Assembly (NCBI GenBank): GCA_009746045.1
Contig: RPFO01000080.1
Coordinates: 6,333,817-6,395,816 of the forward strand
Reading direction: 5' to 3'
Source: Mesostigma viride
Taxonomy: Eukaryota; Streptophyta; Mesostigmatophyceae; Mesostigmatales; Mesostigmataceae
DNA length: 62,000 nucleotides
Positions 33,801 to 44,404 of this stretch are shown piece by piece. The notes under the pieces were generated by a model. That model saw only the letters and a list, made by a program, of their open reading frames with translations, was not told the DNA's origin and made no database searches. How positions within the stretch are numbered: position 1 is the first letter of the stretch; every line of letters starts with the position of its first letter. Made by a program: the position numbers and the translations under genes.

Positions 33801-36800
33801 AGCTCATGTGAGCCCCCGCCCAGCACCCAGTAGTCCAACTCCTCAATTAAGAGGCAACGGAGTGGGCACCATTGTCATCACTGTCATGCCAAAGATTCCA
33901 GCCGGCCCCACAGTTGTAGCTCCGTTGATCCCGCCCATCATCCAACCCACAAGGACATCCTACCCATGCAAACATGATGCCAGACCCCCCGTGCAAGCAG
34001 TCCTATTCATACAACCATCATGCTGTGCAAGCAATCAGCTCAAGGGCGGATGGTGTACTATCAAGACAACAAGCCATCCTGGCACCATGCAAGCAAGGAT
34101 AAGTCCATAGCAGGGCAAAGCAAGGGTAGGAGGTTACTCATCTGCACACGGCTGGCTTGATGTCCACCAGCAGGCAGGACCCAACACAGCGTCAGGAGCA
34201 GGCACCAGCATTACAGATACGCGTCACTTGGGCGTCCCCAAGTCACCAGAGTCCCAGCGGCCACCATGCAGTGCTTGATGAAGTCTCCACCATTGAGTGC
34301 TTGCAGTCACCACCAACAGCACTAGTCAACCACCAGGATACTCTCCAGCGTCGCCTCCATGCACCATGTCCGCCATTGACAAGTTACCAATCCCCCACTG
34401 GCCTCAAGTCCCCAATAGGCTACTGCCACCACGCCCAATCAGCGTTGGACCACCCCCACATGTGGGTAGTCAACACAGCGGTTGCCTGACTGGACAACCA
34501 AGACTAGCTGCTTGCGCCGGTCACGCGATGGGGAAGTGACTAAGCTGCTTTAAGGAGGCCTGGGACGGACACCAATGAGCCTGGCTCCAGAAGCTGCTTG
34601 GAAGAATGACCACATGCTGTCAACTTCCCGGACTGAACGTCAATCAGCTGCAAGAAGGAGCCCGCAACCTTCACTATGGCACTCAGAAAAAACTGCCTAG
34701 TAGGCAAACCACAGACTGCCAACCTGTCAAGACAGCTGACTCTATCATGGCTACTACCAAGTGCCAGGTAGCCAGAACTCCTAAGCCTAAGGAGTGACAA
34801 GGGCCTGAGGTGGTCCAACAGCCAGCACAACTGCCCAAAAGTCAAGAGAATGGGCCTAAAAGCGCCTTGCCCAGTGTCAAAAATTCTGATCTGAGAACTA
34901 TATCAGATATATTCACAGATAAGAACTATGACAGCAGCCCTGGTGTCCATACTTGCTGTCCTAGTGCACCTCCTAGGCCCAACAGGGGCCATCTGCCAAC
35001 AAGCAGTGGTAACCATCATGTCCTCGGAGAAGTAAATGTGTGGTCACAATGGTCTGGCGCAGGTAAGGGCCCCAACTGGCAAGTGACCCACACCCCACTT
35101 GTAAGGGGACGTTGTCAAGCAAGTGGTCCACCCCCTCTGGGAACATGTGTCAAAGGACACCGTCTGGCAAGTGGGCAACCCATGCAAGAGACCCCTGGCA
35201 ACTCATGGGTGCTCGTGTGATACCCTCCGGGGGACAACCTACTGCAGGTATCCCGATGTCCCCTGATGTGGTGGCATCTACCATGCCATATGCCTCCATG
35301 ATAGCATCTGGCAACCCTTTGGCAGACCTGGGATATCCAACTCATGTGATACCCTTTTGGGGACAACCCACTGCAGGTATCCCGATGTCCCCTGATGTGG
35401 TGGCATCTACCATGCCATATGCCTCCATGATAGCATCTGGCAACCCTTTGGCAGACCTGGGATATCCAACTCATGTGATACCCTTTTGGGGACAACCCAC
35501 TGCAGGTATCCCGATGTCCCCTGATGTGGTGGCATCTACCATGCCATGTGCCTCCATGATAGCATCTGGCAACCCCTTTGGCAGACCTGGGATATCCACT
35601 CCCCCGCAGAAATTTTCTCAGGGTAACTAGACACAGCTGTCCATGTATGATAGTGGAAACCCCGTACCTGCTGTTGTTCTGCCCTGGCATGTGTGATGCC
35701 GTCTGGAAATTACATTGCAGACAGCCAGGATGTCCACTCCCCCGCAAAAATTTGCTCAGGGTAACCAGACATAGCTGCCACCAATCTGGACCACTCTGGA
35801 CAACTCCTAGGGAGCTCGCCCTTTCCATAGTACCATGTTGATAGTGGGAACAACTCAGATGCCGTTGTTCTCCTCCCCACCAAAACCAAACCACCATCCA
35901 CGTGGGAGGAACCAAAGCTCCACCTAGAACGCCTCCACTGTCATGTTGCTCAACAAGAAAAGGAAGAGTTTCCCTCACAACTGAAATAAATGTTTGGCGA
36001 CGCGTGAATTAAGAACGTGCCACAGTCCTTAAACAGCTAGGGTAGGCTGCCCATGCAAAAAGAAAGGCAGCCATGAATCCCTACTGTCCGCTCATCCGGA
36101 GCCACCCTCAAAAGACACGAGGTGTAACCTGAGCCACACCGTAACAATGTCGTCAAAGAAAAGCAGCACCGGGAAAAAAACAACCTGAGACAGCGACGTA
36201 GTCAGGCGGTCGCGGTGGTGGTCGTGCGTGCAGCCGCAACCCGGAAGCCGGGTGATAGGTGCCGTCGGCAGCAACAGTGCGTCGGCTCAGCCATAACCCG
36301 TAGCGCCATGTCAGCCTGGCGGAAAACAGAGCCGGCAGAAAAAAAAAACAGCTCCTAGCAGGATTCTGGAGCCGGACCTGCTGAGCTACTGGACCAACAC
36401 TCCGCATTGCCCTGCTCGAAACGTAGCAACACTTGCGTAATGCTAATATATAAAGATGTTTGGAGCTAGGAGGAGACTGCGGCGTCAGCAGCCACGACAG
36501 ACAGGGCGGTGGTCGGACTTCAGCACGATGCGGCCAGCCAGCCGACAGCCCGTAAGTAAGTACGCTTGTCTATGAAATATTGCACGAATCCAAATAGTTG
36601 ACGTCTGGGAGTAGATGAAAAAACCCTTTCATCACCGGTCGTCCGTTGAGCTGCTAAAGATGTGGTTGCATCTTCAACTCTCTTACTTCATAACGGTGGT
36701 TGTGTCTCCGGGTTACTCATCACTCCATGGGTCGCGCATGCCGGACTGGGAAGACGTTAGAGACTTGTGAGCTCAAAGCAGCTCTCAGAGCAAGACTGTC

Positions 36801-36924
36801 ACATAAGGATGAGTCACACTCTAAAAACTGTCCGAACACACAGCATAACGTACCCTCTCTGGGTCGGGCATGACTTTCATTGTTAACCGTGAACTAATAC
36901 TATCAAGATCACCAACACCTAGGT
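30849..36924 (-). other. Interior of the LTR element
   Basis: About 6 kb without coding capacity for retroelement proteins. Rich in short words such as CATGCAA and CCACC. Contains a 129-bp tandem repeat (35,218-35,604) and a ~50-bp direct repeat (35,583-35,632 and 35,720-35,770). Confidence 0.7.
35218..35604 (+). repeat. 129-bp tandem triplication inside the LTR element
   Basis: Units start at 35,218, 35,347 and 35,476, each opening with TGATACCC and containing CCCGATGTCCCCTGATGTGG. As 129 is divisible by three, long open frames appear on both strands; they are not evidence of a gene. Confidence 0.93.
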
Positions 36925-36942
36925 AGAAACCTCCGATACCAA
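36925..36942 (-). promoter_or_regulatory. Primer-binding site of the LTR element
   Basis: The complement reads TTGGTATCGGAGGTTTCT directly adjoining the right LTR; similar to the initiator-Met tRNA type site of plant Copia elements. Confidence 0.7.
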
Positions 36943-37642
36943 TGTAACGACTAAAAATGTTGTGTTTGCAACAGCCTCAGTATCAACATTAGCGTGAAAA
37001 GATCTTTATACCTGGGTTGGAGTCGCGACAGATAACTTCACGTCCAGAGAAGCAATGAAGATGGATCTTCAACAGTTAAGGGAATGAGTCCCCACCCTTG
37101 TTAGACACAACAGACAAGTTATATCCAAGTCGACTATCTGTTGAAGTTATAGTTGACTTTTGGCAAGGGTTGTTTGATTGATGAAACAAGGAAACCCTTG
37201 AATTACACCATAGCTTTAGCTCTCACGTACGCACACATGCACGGCCGCCACAATCAGTATAAAAGTCATCGTGCACGCAGAGTCGGCTCAACCCTAACCC
37301 GAAAGAACCAATCAAAAGTGAGGATCACTCAAGGTAAGATCCTGTCCTCAGAATCCACAACACAGCACAAGGCCAGCACTACAGAATCTCCGTGACCTGG
37401 AACCAGATCCACCAGGTACGACAGTCTTAAAGAGAATCTATGACTGGCTGAACTAAACCATACAAAGTACCCCACGTGGATCAGGCCACGACCAATGAGG
37501 GTAGAACAATAATTCGACAGATCTCAGCAGGCCCAATATCAATCATACGTCGAAGCCTCCTAACTATCCAAATAATTGTCCCCAAGAACTCATAATAAGG
37601 TCACCAGTAGGAAAACTTTGGATGTAACATTTGGTTGTTACA
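36943..37642 (-). repeat. LTR, right copy (5' LTR in element orientation)
   Basis: 700 bp, TGTAAC...GTTACA; see the left copy. Followed by the second CATAG. Confidence 0.95.
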
Positions 37643-37774
37643 CATAGCTATACAAAGAAGCTAGGGCAGGGCGTCTCAGCAGAGAGGTACTCCCTGCATG
37701 GGCACAACATAACTAAATAAAGCTAGGCATCATCTGGAGTGTGGCTCATCATAGGCACACATGTACATGATTAA

Positions 37775-39517
37775 CCCGTGTTTTTTTAATTAGAACGCGA
37801 TATATCGCGTTGTAAGCTTTTTTTAGAACGCGTATAGCACCTAAGGAAAATTTTTTTTCATGGACATGTATATACTTTCCTGAAAGCCCATAAATCAAAG
37901 GATTTTTTGAGCTACTCAGACCTACAAAATGCTTATTCATTGGAGAGATACACTGGTTTGAATACAGGGGGGTCTGACCATGACCGCGATTTCTTGACCC
38001 TAGGTCACAAGTCATGTGCTTATTCACAAATGGTTCATGAAAAAAATCTGGCTTCTTGCACGAGCTATGGGCAACATATGCAGGCTCTGTGAAACAAAAC
38101 TCAGGCCCATTGGGCCACTGGAGCTATTTTTCATTAGCATCACAATTACAACGCAGTACAACGCAGTGGGAAACATGAGAGCCCTTGACAACATTACGCA
38201 ACGACCCGAGCCCCATAAACGGGGCCATAATAGTGAGCTTGGAGGGTCAAAACGTTGAACATAGGCGTTGTATAAGTTATACAGCATCAAACATGCATCA
38301 AACATCATGACTGGATGACCTAATATGACTGAATCAGGCAGCCATAGCCAAAGCATCATCCACTCTCACAACGTGTTGAGCACATGCCTCGTGGGAATGG
38401 AGGTGCTGGGTTTTCATTCCATAACGCGTGCAATACTGAAAGAAAGAGGCACGTGTAATGCAAGGCTTGGATAGGTTGAGTGATCCATGAGCTTACATGC
38501 AGGCAAAGATGACGCTGGAATGCATGCTAGCAAATGGTGGCAAGATGCTAACAACACATGATTATACACCATGATTATGGGCACCCAGCTGATCTTCTTG
38601 CACAATCAACGCAGTATAAACCATCAACATCCAATCCTCACGATATATGCACGGCTTGACGACGTATACAGCACCTAAATACTGCACAACTGCAACCTGC
38701 TATGGCTGACATGCAAGCAACGTCGAGTAGGATGGCGGTCTTAGAGAGGCTGGGCAGAGGTCGGTAGAAATAAGTGGAAAACTGGCAGAAACTAGGTAGA
38801 AACACGATATACTTACGCCTGCAAGCACTATTGAGCCGGTGGCAGAGGCCATTTCCAGGAAAATACAGCATACCGTAGCAATAGCCACGGTCACGCCTTA
38901 CGCTATTTGCAGGCACCATCAATTGCCCGGAGCTACCCAATAAAAGTCTGCACAAATCTCGGTTTAGCCGAGAGTCCGGGCGTTCGGAATGAATAAACAT
39001 GTGTTAAGAAGTCGAAACACCATGGAAATACCAAGCATGGTGCCGCAGCAGACCCGAGTCTTGACGTAATAATATGTATGCCGGTTTCCAGGGTTTCCGC
39101 ATGAAAGTTGGGTGAGAAACTGGAAAAAAACTACGTTTCCTTTGCCCCAGTACCTCAACAAACTCGTAGAAACCTAATTATCAACCTTTGAACGCATCAT
39201 CATGGTCGTGCTACCCAACAGCCACTGAAATTCGCGCGAAAACTGGCGAGATCTACCTGCCGCCATCGCCGTCGTCTTCACCTTCGTCCCGCGAAAATGC
39301 CTGATTTCAGTGGTACATATTTGTTTGCAGCTGTCACAAAAAAAATACCAAAAATACCAGGATTTTTTCTTGAATTCTATGAGATGTTTCTGACCTATCT
39401 TGAAAGTTTCAGACCAAAAATCGCATGTTTAATAGGTTTGCCACGTGTCAGATTACAACGCGATACATCGCGTTCTAACCCTACAACGCGATGTATCGCG
39501 TTGTAAAAAAACACGGG
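37775..39517. mobile_element. piggyBac-like non-autonomous DNA transposon with TTAA duplication
   Basis: 1,743 bp with perfect 13-bp terminal inverted repeats CCCGTGTTTTTTT, flanked by TTAA on both sides (37,771-37,774 and 39,518-39,521). TTAA duplication and ends starting with CCC are the piggyBac signature. Just inside each end sit palindromic words: AACGCGATATATCGCGTT on the left, and two copies of the ACGCGATRYATCGCGT form on the right (~39,455-39,505). No transposase frame is present, so it would need a partner in trans. It lies in the 3' UTR of the same LINE that holds the LTR element. Confidence 0.8.
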
Positions 39518-39616
39518 TTAAATAAAGCGCGTGGCTTAGCTACGATAGGGCCTCTAGGAGGCGTACATGCACATGGCCACGGTCTATCTATTCTACACTA
39601 CTACTGCTGTATTCCC

Positions 39617-40805
39617 CTAAGCTGGGGCGTCTGGAGTCGCTGGGGCCGCGGGGGTCGCCTGCCAGGGCTTGTGGCCGACGTAGATGGCCGCCCCCTTCCA
39701 GTACACCGGCTGCCCCGCCTTGGTCTGCCGGAGCTGGAGGTAGGTCGGCCATAGCTCCCGTCGCCGTTGTTGCTGCGCCAGGGTCAAGTCGTCATCAAGG
39801 GTGAAGAGAGTCTTCTCGAGCCGCTTGCGGCGTCTGAGAAAAGAAATCTTGTCCGCCGGGGTCTTAAAGGTGAGAAGGAGCGGGGGCGGCCCTGCCTTAC
39901 CCCGCGCGCGGGGAAGGCGGTGGGCGGCCAGCTCGATCTCACCAGTAAGGCCCATGCGATCAAGGATTTCTCTCTCAAAAGCACGCGCAAGCTTCTCGGA
40001 ATTCTCACCTTCCTCCATCTTGAGATTCTTGACAATGACGTTGAGGCTGCGCTTGGCGAGCTCGGCCTCCTCGCGGAGGTCAAGCGTCTGCCGTTGAAGC
40101 TGGGCTGCGACGGCGGAGGTGGTGGAGGTGGTGTGTTGCTTAATAAGCATGTCCGCCCAGGTGGTGATGGGAGGAGCATCGCCGGCCAGGCCAGCCGGGG
40201 CTGGCTTGGCGGCAATGTTCTTCACCGCCTGGGCGGTGAGGCCTGCGGTGTTCTGCAGAACCTCGATAGCAATGGCGTTGTCCTTAAGACGCTGGTCGAT
40301 GTCGCGGAGCTGGGCGGTGATGGAGTCGGTGGAGGCGCGGAGGGGGGGGGGGGGGGAGGCGAGGAGGGCGGCGGTGGCGGTGGGGATGGTGGGGAGCTCA
40401 GCAGCCAGCGTGCCGCCAATTGCCGCCACATCTGCAGCAATGGGCGTCACGTGCTGTGAGAGGGCGTCGTGGAGGTGGCGGAGGAAGGTGGATGCGGTAA
40501 TGGGGGCGGGTTGCAGGAGGTCTGCGGCAGAGCGCTTACTAAGGGTAAAGAGAGCTGCGAGCTGAAGGCGGGGGCGAGGCCAGCCGGCCATGTTGGCCGA
40601 AGTAGGGGCGTCAGATACGCGGTCGGAAAACTTGCCGTCAGCTCCATTGCGGAAAAGGTAGGTTCTGGAAATGAATTGCTCGCACAGGGCCAGCAAGGAG
40701 GCGTGGGACCCGTAAAACACGAGCTCCAGTATTTTGATGGATGGCAATGCGAAAAAGGCAGGCCTGGTGATGTCGAATTCGGCAAAGAGCTGAGCAACGT
40801 CAAAA
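39617..40805 (-). CDS. L1-type ORF1 (5'-truncated but open)
   Basis: Open for ~396 codons on the minus strand from the truncation point to TAG at 39,617-39,619. Domains in order: N-terminal region (PSIKILELVFYGSHASLLAL), low-complexity Pro/Ala linker, coiled-coil-like DQRLKDNAIAIEVLQNTAGL, RRM with NVIVKNLKMEEGENSEKL and ELAAHRLPRARGKAG, then the C-terminal domain DDDLTLAQQQRRRELWPTYL and VYWKGAAIYVGHKPW. The latter parts resemble the L1 ORF1p RRM and CTD. This is the best-preserved RRM-CTD in the window. The N-terminal ~90 residues seen in the relic at 41,269-41,616 are missing. Confidence 0.85.
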
Positions 40806-41256
40806 TGTGGACGCCCCCAGCGGGCTAGAATAGCAATAGCCCTAGCTTGTAACCATTGGAGTCACTGTCGCTAAGGCAGCCATGCCTAGAATGTTTGCCT
40901 ATGTAGCTGTGCCAACAAACCTAGTCACGTGCCGCCAACGCACGGTACACAACCAGCCATAGCCTTAGCCTAGTTCTAGTACAGCCATGCTACGCCCTGG
41001 CTATGTTCAGATTACTTGCCCACGCTCCTTGCTATGACATGCTCACACGGGTCTTATTGCACCCACAGTTTGCCGGATCGTTAGCCTAGCTGTCCTTTTA
41101 GCTAGCCGCGCCCGATTGCAGCTGTGGCATGCCTTTGGCATGAAGGAGACCATGGGGGTCTCTGCCCTTTCTCCTGTAGTGCACACACAGGGATTAAAAG
41201 CACTTCGGTGCTCCGTGACTCCCCAACGGGAGCACGAGTTTAATTAATTAATTAAT
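40804..41256 (+). mobile_element. LINE relic, subfamily 2: last ORF1 codons, 3' UTR, hairpin, tail
   Basis: Begins with ATGTGGACGCCCCCAGCGGG and the stop, as at the end of the 13,185 ORF1, then ~400 bp of the same 3' UTR, hairpin CTCCC-CAAC-GGGAG (41,219-41,232) and a (TTAA)n tail. Sits between two minus-strand subfamily 1 pieces. Confidence 0.85.
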
Positions 41257-41735
41257 GTCACGCACAAATTAATTAATGTCACCCATAAAACACGGGCTCC
41301 AGTAGCTTGAGGGGTGGCATGTCGAAATAGCTGGGTCTGGCATATCGTTGAAGGTGTTGAAGGTGGAAAATATCCCGTTAACGTCAAAATCACGCTCAGA
41401 CCAGCTCGGTTCGGCTAAGCGGCTGCGTTTTGGCTCAGGCGAGGCTGAAGGCGAGGCAGGAAGCCCGGGAGGGTGCTGGACGACCACCAGTGCGCGACTA
41501 GTGGCAGCACTGCCTTCCGGCCCTGATGGCGAAGCTGCAGCCGGAGCTGCAGACGAATTTTCATTGCCGAGCGCAGCCGCCAGGCTGCGTTGCGTCGAGG
41601 CGCGTTTATTCGCCATATAGTGCGTTATAGCTTTGGAAAATTATATCAGCATGTGCGTCTAAGAAAGACGAAGCGATTGTGATATTCACAGCTGAATTCG
41701 GGGCTCAAACGTGAAAGTTATGAGCTCCGACAGCC
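41257..41735 (-). mobile_element. LINE relic, subfamily 1: ORF1 N-terminal part
   Basis: The minus-strand frame 41,616-41,269 starts MANKRASTQRSLAAALGNEN and contains RALVVVQHPPGLPASPSASP, PKRSRLAEPSWSERDFDVNG, then a frame break before a version of LLEPVFYG. It preserves the ORF1 start and ~100 bp of 5' leader. It lacks its own 3' part; the adjacent insertion at 40,804-41,256 cuts it off. Confidence 0.75.
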
Positions 41736-41770
41736 ATGGCTACCTCGTGGCTCGTGGCTCGTGGCTCGTG

Positions 41771-42160
41771 GATGGATGGATGGATGGTGCCTCCGTTGGG
41801 AGATCATATTCCTTGCTGGATTGGTGGGGGTGGAAGAAGCCTCGTAAGCGAACTAATCTAACTCTAAGCTAGCTAGTCTAGAAAATCCTAACTACACTAC
41901 TCAGCAAAACGCCCCTTCCTCTTGGGGGGAGGTGGCTTGCCCACAGGGGCTGGCGTGTGAGCCTGGACAATCTTCTGCCACCTCTTCTTGTTCTGCATAG
42001 CAGACCAAAGAAGGGAGAGGGAGTGGATGTGGTGTTCAAACTGGGCTGGGACCACTAGGTCGGCCAGCAACATATGGATGTAGTTCATGGCAGGTTTACC
42101 TACTAGCTTCCTGGGAATGTCCTTGGGGCCTTCGGTAAAGTCATGGTTTATCCTCTGTTA
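41771..42160 (-). mobile_element. LINE relic: ORF2 C-terminus, short 3' UTR, hairpin, ATCC tail
   Basis: On the minus strand a frame reads GPKDIPRKLVGKPAMNYIHM through NKKRWQKIVQAHTPAPVGKP and RFAE to TAG at 41,897-41,899. A ~95-bp 3' UTR starts TGTAGTTAGGA and leads to hairpin CTCC-CAAC-GGAG (41,791-41,802) and an (ATCC)n tail (41,771-41,787). It is paralogous to the plus-strand relic at 17,690-17,905. The Lys/Pro-rich end is the very C-terminus of ORF2; no reverse transcriptase core remains. Confidence 0.65.
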
Positions 42161-42394
42161 TTTGAAATGACATGTACCTTCATGTTTCCGAACCGCCACG
42201 TTGATCCGGCCAGCAAAGACTTTGAAGAAAAAAAGTGTCTCACTTGCGACTTTAAGTTTACGTTCAGGCATTGACTGTTCCAAGTGAGACAGCTACAATA
42301 TTCATGGATGACGTCATGCAGCCACGTGCTTATTAATTAACACATTTCCGCATAACTGGCCCCGGCTCTCCAGTAATATGAGTTTACGCACTTG

Positions 42395-42580
42395 GACATC
42401 ACTGGAGGTCCCTACGAGCTTGCCGCTTGCGGCGCTTGAGAAACAGCAGCTTGTCCGCCATGCATTCAAAGCTGAGGAGCAGTGCATGGGGGCTGTCAAG
42501 CCTTGGCGCACGAGCGGGGAAGGCGGAGGACCCACAGCCGGACTCCTCACCAGTGAGAGGCATTGAATTGAATTGAATTT
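42395..42580 (-). mobile_element. LINE relic: degenerate ORF1 RRM fragment of another subfamily
   Basis: The minus strand reads a broken LPRS...ALLLSFECMADKLLFLKRRK, equivalent to the RRM end of the ORF1 copies (LLLTFKTPADKISFLRRRKR). A short (AATTC)n run at 42,565-42,580 may be a tail of another piece. Confidence 0.6.
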
Positions 42581-42609
42581 ACATAACATGGAGCCGTCAC
42601 CAAGATGCT

Positions 42610-43073
42610 GCGCAAGGCAGCATCTTTGGTTTGCACATTAGTAACGAGGATTTGTACGCTGATTTGCCCTATGTTTCCCACATTATTAGGCACAGGCGCC
42701 TGGGCCTAGCCGGGCACCTGGCCCGCACAGATCAGGTAGATACCTCAGATAGACTAGCTGGCACCAAGCCCGCCCAGCCTGGGCGATATGTCCTAACCTG
42801 GCGTGCCCCCGGCTGCGCGCGGCAGGGCCGCCACCCATGGACATTTCGTGATAGACTCGGCATGGACATGTGCTACACTAGACGTGACGGGCTCACCCCC
42901 GGGCAGCCTCCTGGTTTGTCTGTAATATGGAGGCAGATGGTGCGCAAGGATAGATGGCAAGTAGTGATGAAGGAGACCACCCCCAAGCCTGTGGGGGCTC
43001 CGCGTGTGACCAAGTCTGGCATTCATAGCAATTCGGGCCGCGGTGCCCACACCCCTGTATCTAGGACCTAGAT
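42610..43073 (+). mobile_element. LINE relic: ORF2 C-terminal region
   Basis: An open frame reads SIFGLHISNEDLYADLPYVS, IIRHRRLGLAGHLARTDQ, RDGLTPGQPPGLSVIWRQMV, ending at TAG (43,069-43,071). The RRLGLAGHLAR phrase corresponds to the RRLRWLGHVxRM motif found C-terminal to the reverse transcriptase in many non-LTR elements. It is followed after 23 bp by the start of an ORF1 copy rather than by a 3' UTR. Confidence 0.6.
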
Positions 43074-43094
43074 AGCTTATACCATCCATTCCAT

Positions 43095-44404
43095 ATGGAT
43101 AATGAAAATACGTCTGCAGCTCAGGCTGCAGCTCCGCCATTAGGTCCGGCAGGCAGCGGTGACACTAGTCGTGCACTGGTGGTCGTCCAGCAACCTCCCG
43201 GGCTTAACGCCTCGCCATCTGCATCGCCTGACCCCAAGCGCACCCGCTCAGCCGACAAAACAGGAGGGTCCTCCCGCCCCTCAGAACCGAGCTTTCGGCA
43301 ACTGCCTTTCATGGTCACTGATTACGACTGGACCAACCCGTCTCCGACCGATGCTATGAGATGCATCTTCTTCGGGGACTACGCTTCGCTTTACGACCTG
43401 TGCCTCCATCTCCACGAGAACAATCGCCTCATATCCTCCCGGACGGCCGCCTCTGGCGACACCTCACCCTGCTGCCCGGGTGCAAGCGCCCCGAACTCCA
43501 GCACGCCATCCTCAACTCCCTTCTCAAGCGCTCCGACGGCGAGATCTGGGCTCCTTCCATCTCCGCCCCCACACTCCGTTCCATCCTGACGGAAGCCTTC
43601 CAGCAGCACGTGACCCCCCTTGCTGCCGACATTTCAGCAATCGGCGGCACGCTGACTGCTGAACTTCCTCATATTTCCACCGCCGCCGCCTCCACCTCCA
43701 CCGCCGTTTCCGCCTTCACTGCCGACATCAAAGCCCAGCTCCTCGACCTCGACCAACGCCTTCAAGCCACCGCCACCGCCCTTGAGAGCTTGCATGACAC
43801 CGCCGGCCTCACCGCCCAAGCGGTGCAGGAAATCGCTGCCCAGCCGGCACCTGCTGGCCCGGCCAGTGATGTTCCCTCCACCTGGGCGGACTTGCTTAAG
43901 CATCACACCACCTCCACCACCTCCACCATCGCGGCACAACTCAAGCAACAAGCCCTCGACCTTCGCGAGGCGGCCGAGGTCGACAAGCGCAGCCACAATG
44001 TCATCGTCAAGCACTTCGACCAGCCGGCAGGTGAGACCTCCACGAGTCTCCTTGAGGCAGTTAAGCGCGCCATTCTTGCCCCCATGTTACTCACTGGTGA
44101 GCTGGACATGTCGGTTGTCCGCCTCCCCCGCGCGCGGGGGAAGGCTGGCCCGGCACCCGTGCTCCTCACCTTTAAGTACATGACGGACAAGCTGGCGTTC
44201 CTTAAATGCCGCAAGAAGCTCTCGGAGACTCGCTTCACGCTGGACGACGACTTGACCTTGGCCCAGCAACAGCGGCGACGCGAGCTATGGCCGACCTACC
44301 TTCAGCTCCGGCAGCGTGCAGGGGGGAAGCCGGTATACTGGAGGGGGGCGGTCATCCACGTTGACCACAAGCCCTGGCAGGCCCCTCCTGCCACTCCAGG
44401 CTAG
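43095..44404 (+). pseudogene. L1-type ORF1 with a single frameshift
   Basis: The first frame starts MDNENTSAAQAAAPPLGPAG and runs to about 43,430 (CLHLHENNRLIS). The second frame continues from there (HILPDGRLWRHLTLLPGCKR) to TAG at 44,402-44,404. One indel between 43,420 and 43,440 would make a ~436-residue protein. Coiled coil (LLDLDQRLQATATALESLHD), RRM (SHNVIVKHFDQPAGETSTSL; VVRLPRARGKAG) and CTD (LDDDLTLAQQQRRRELWPTY) are all intact, so the copy is young or the shift is an assembly error. Confidence 0.8.

Larger units (their letters stand above)
30137..37642 (-). mobile_element. Non-autonomous LTR retrotransposon (LARD-like)
   Basis: Two 700-bp LTRs (30,137-30,836 and 36,943-37,642) with TG...CA ends inside 6-bp inverted repeats TGTAAC/GTTACA, flanked by a 5-bp duplication CATAG (30,132-30,136 and 37,643-37,647). 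The minus-strand orientation follows from a polypurine tract GAGGGGGAGATA next to the left LTR and a primer-binding site reading TTGGTATCGGAGG directly after the right LTR, resembling the plant Copia TTGGTATCAGAGC site. The 6.1-kb interior has no gag, protease, reverse transcriptase or integrase in any frame. Such large coding-free elements are called LARDs and depend on an autonomous relative. Inserted in the 3' UTR of a LINE. Confidence 0.93.
29913..40807 (-). mobile_element. ORF1-only LINE copy, subfamily 1, split by two nested transposons
   Basis: Minus-strand LINE pieces: 39,522-40,807 (ORF1 and start of 3' UTR), 37,643-37,774 and 29,913-30,136 (rest of 3' UTR, hairpin ACTCC-CAAC-GGAGT at 29,941-29,954, (CAATT)n tail). 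The pieces follow the uninterrupted copy at 13,619-15,640 in order. The gaps are filled by an LTR element (30,137-37,642) and a TTAA element (37,775-39,517). Without the insertions it is ~1.65 kb, 5'-truncated within ORF1. Confidence 0.85.

Noticed and set aside
35112-35978. Long frames on both strands in the LTR element
   Set aside because: Result of a 129-bp repeat that is divisible by three; no retroelement domain.
40710-41345. Reading 39,522-40,807 and 41,257-41,735 as one LINE copy split by the insertion at 40,804
   Set aside because: Both pieces contain diverged versions of the same MPxIKILELVFYG segment, so they overlap and come from two different copies.
42318-42342. CCACGTGCTTATTAATTAA as a third copy of the ACGTGAC hairpin end
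   Set aside because: The stem is not complementary; only the TTAA run is shared.
42598-42626. Stem AAGATGCTGC/GCAGCATCTT as a LINE 3' hairpin
   Set aside because: It lies at the start of an ORF2 coding fragment and is not followed by a tail; probably chance or coding sequence.
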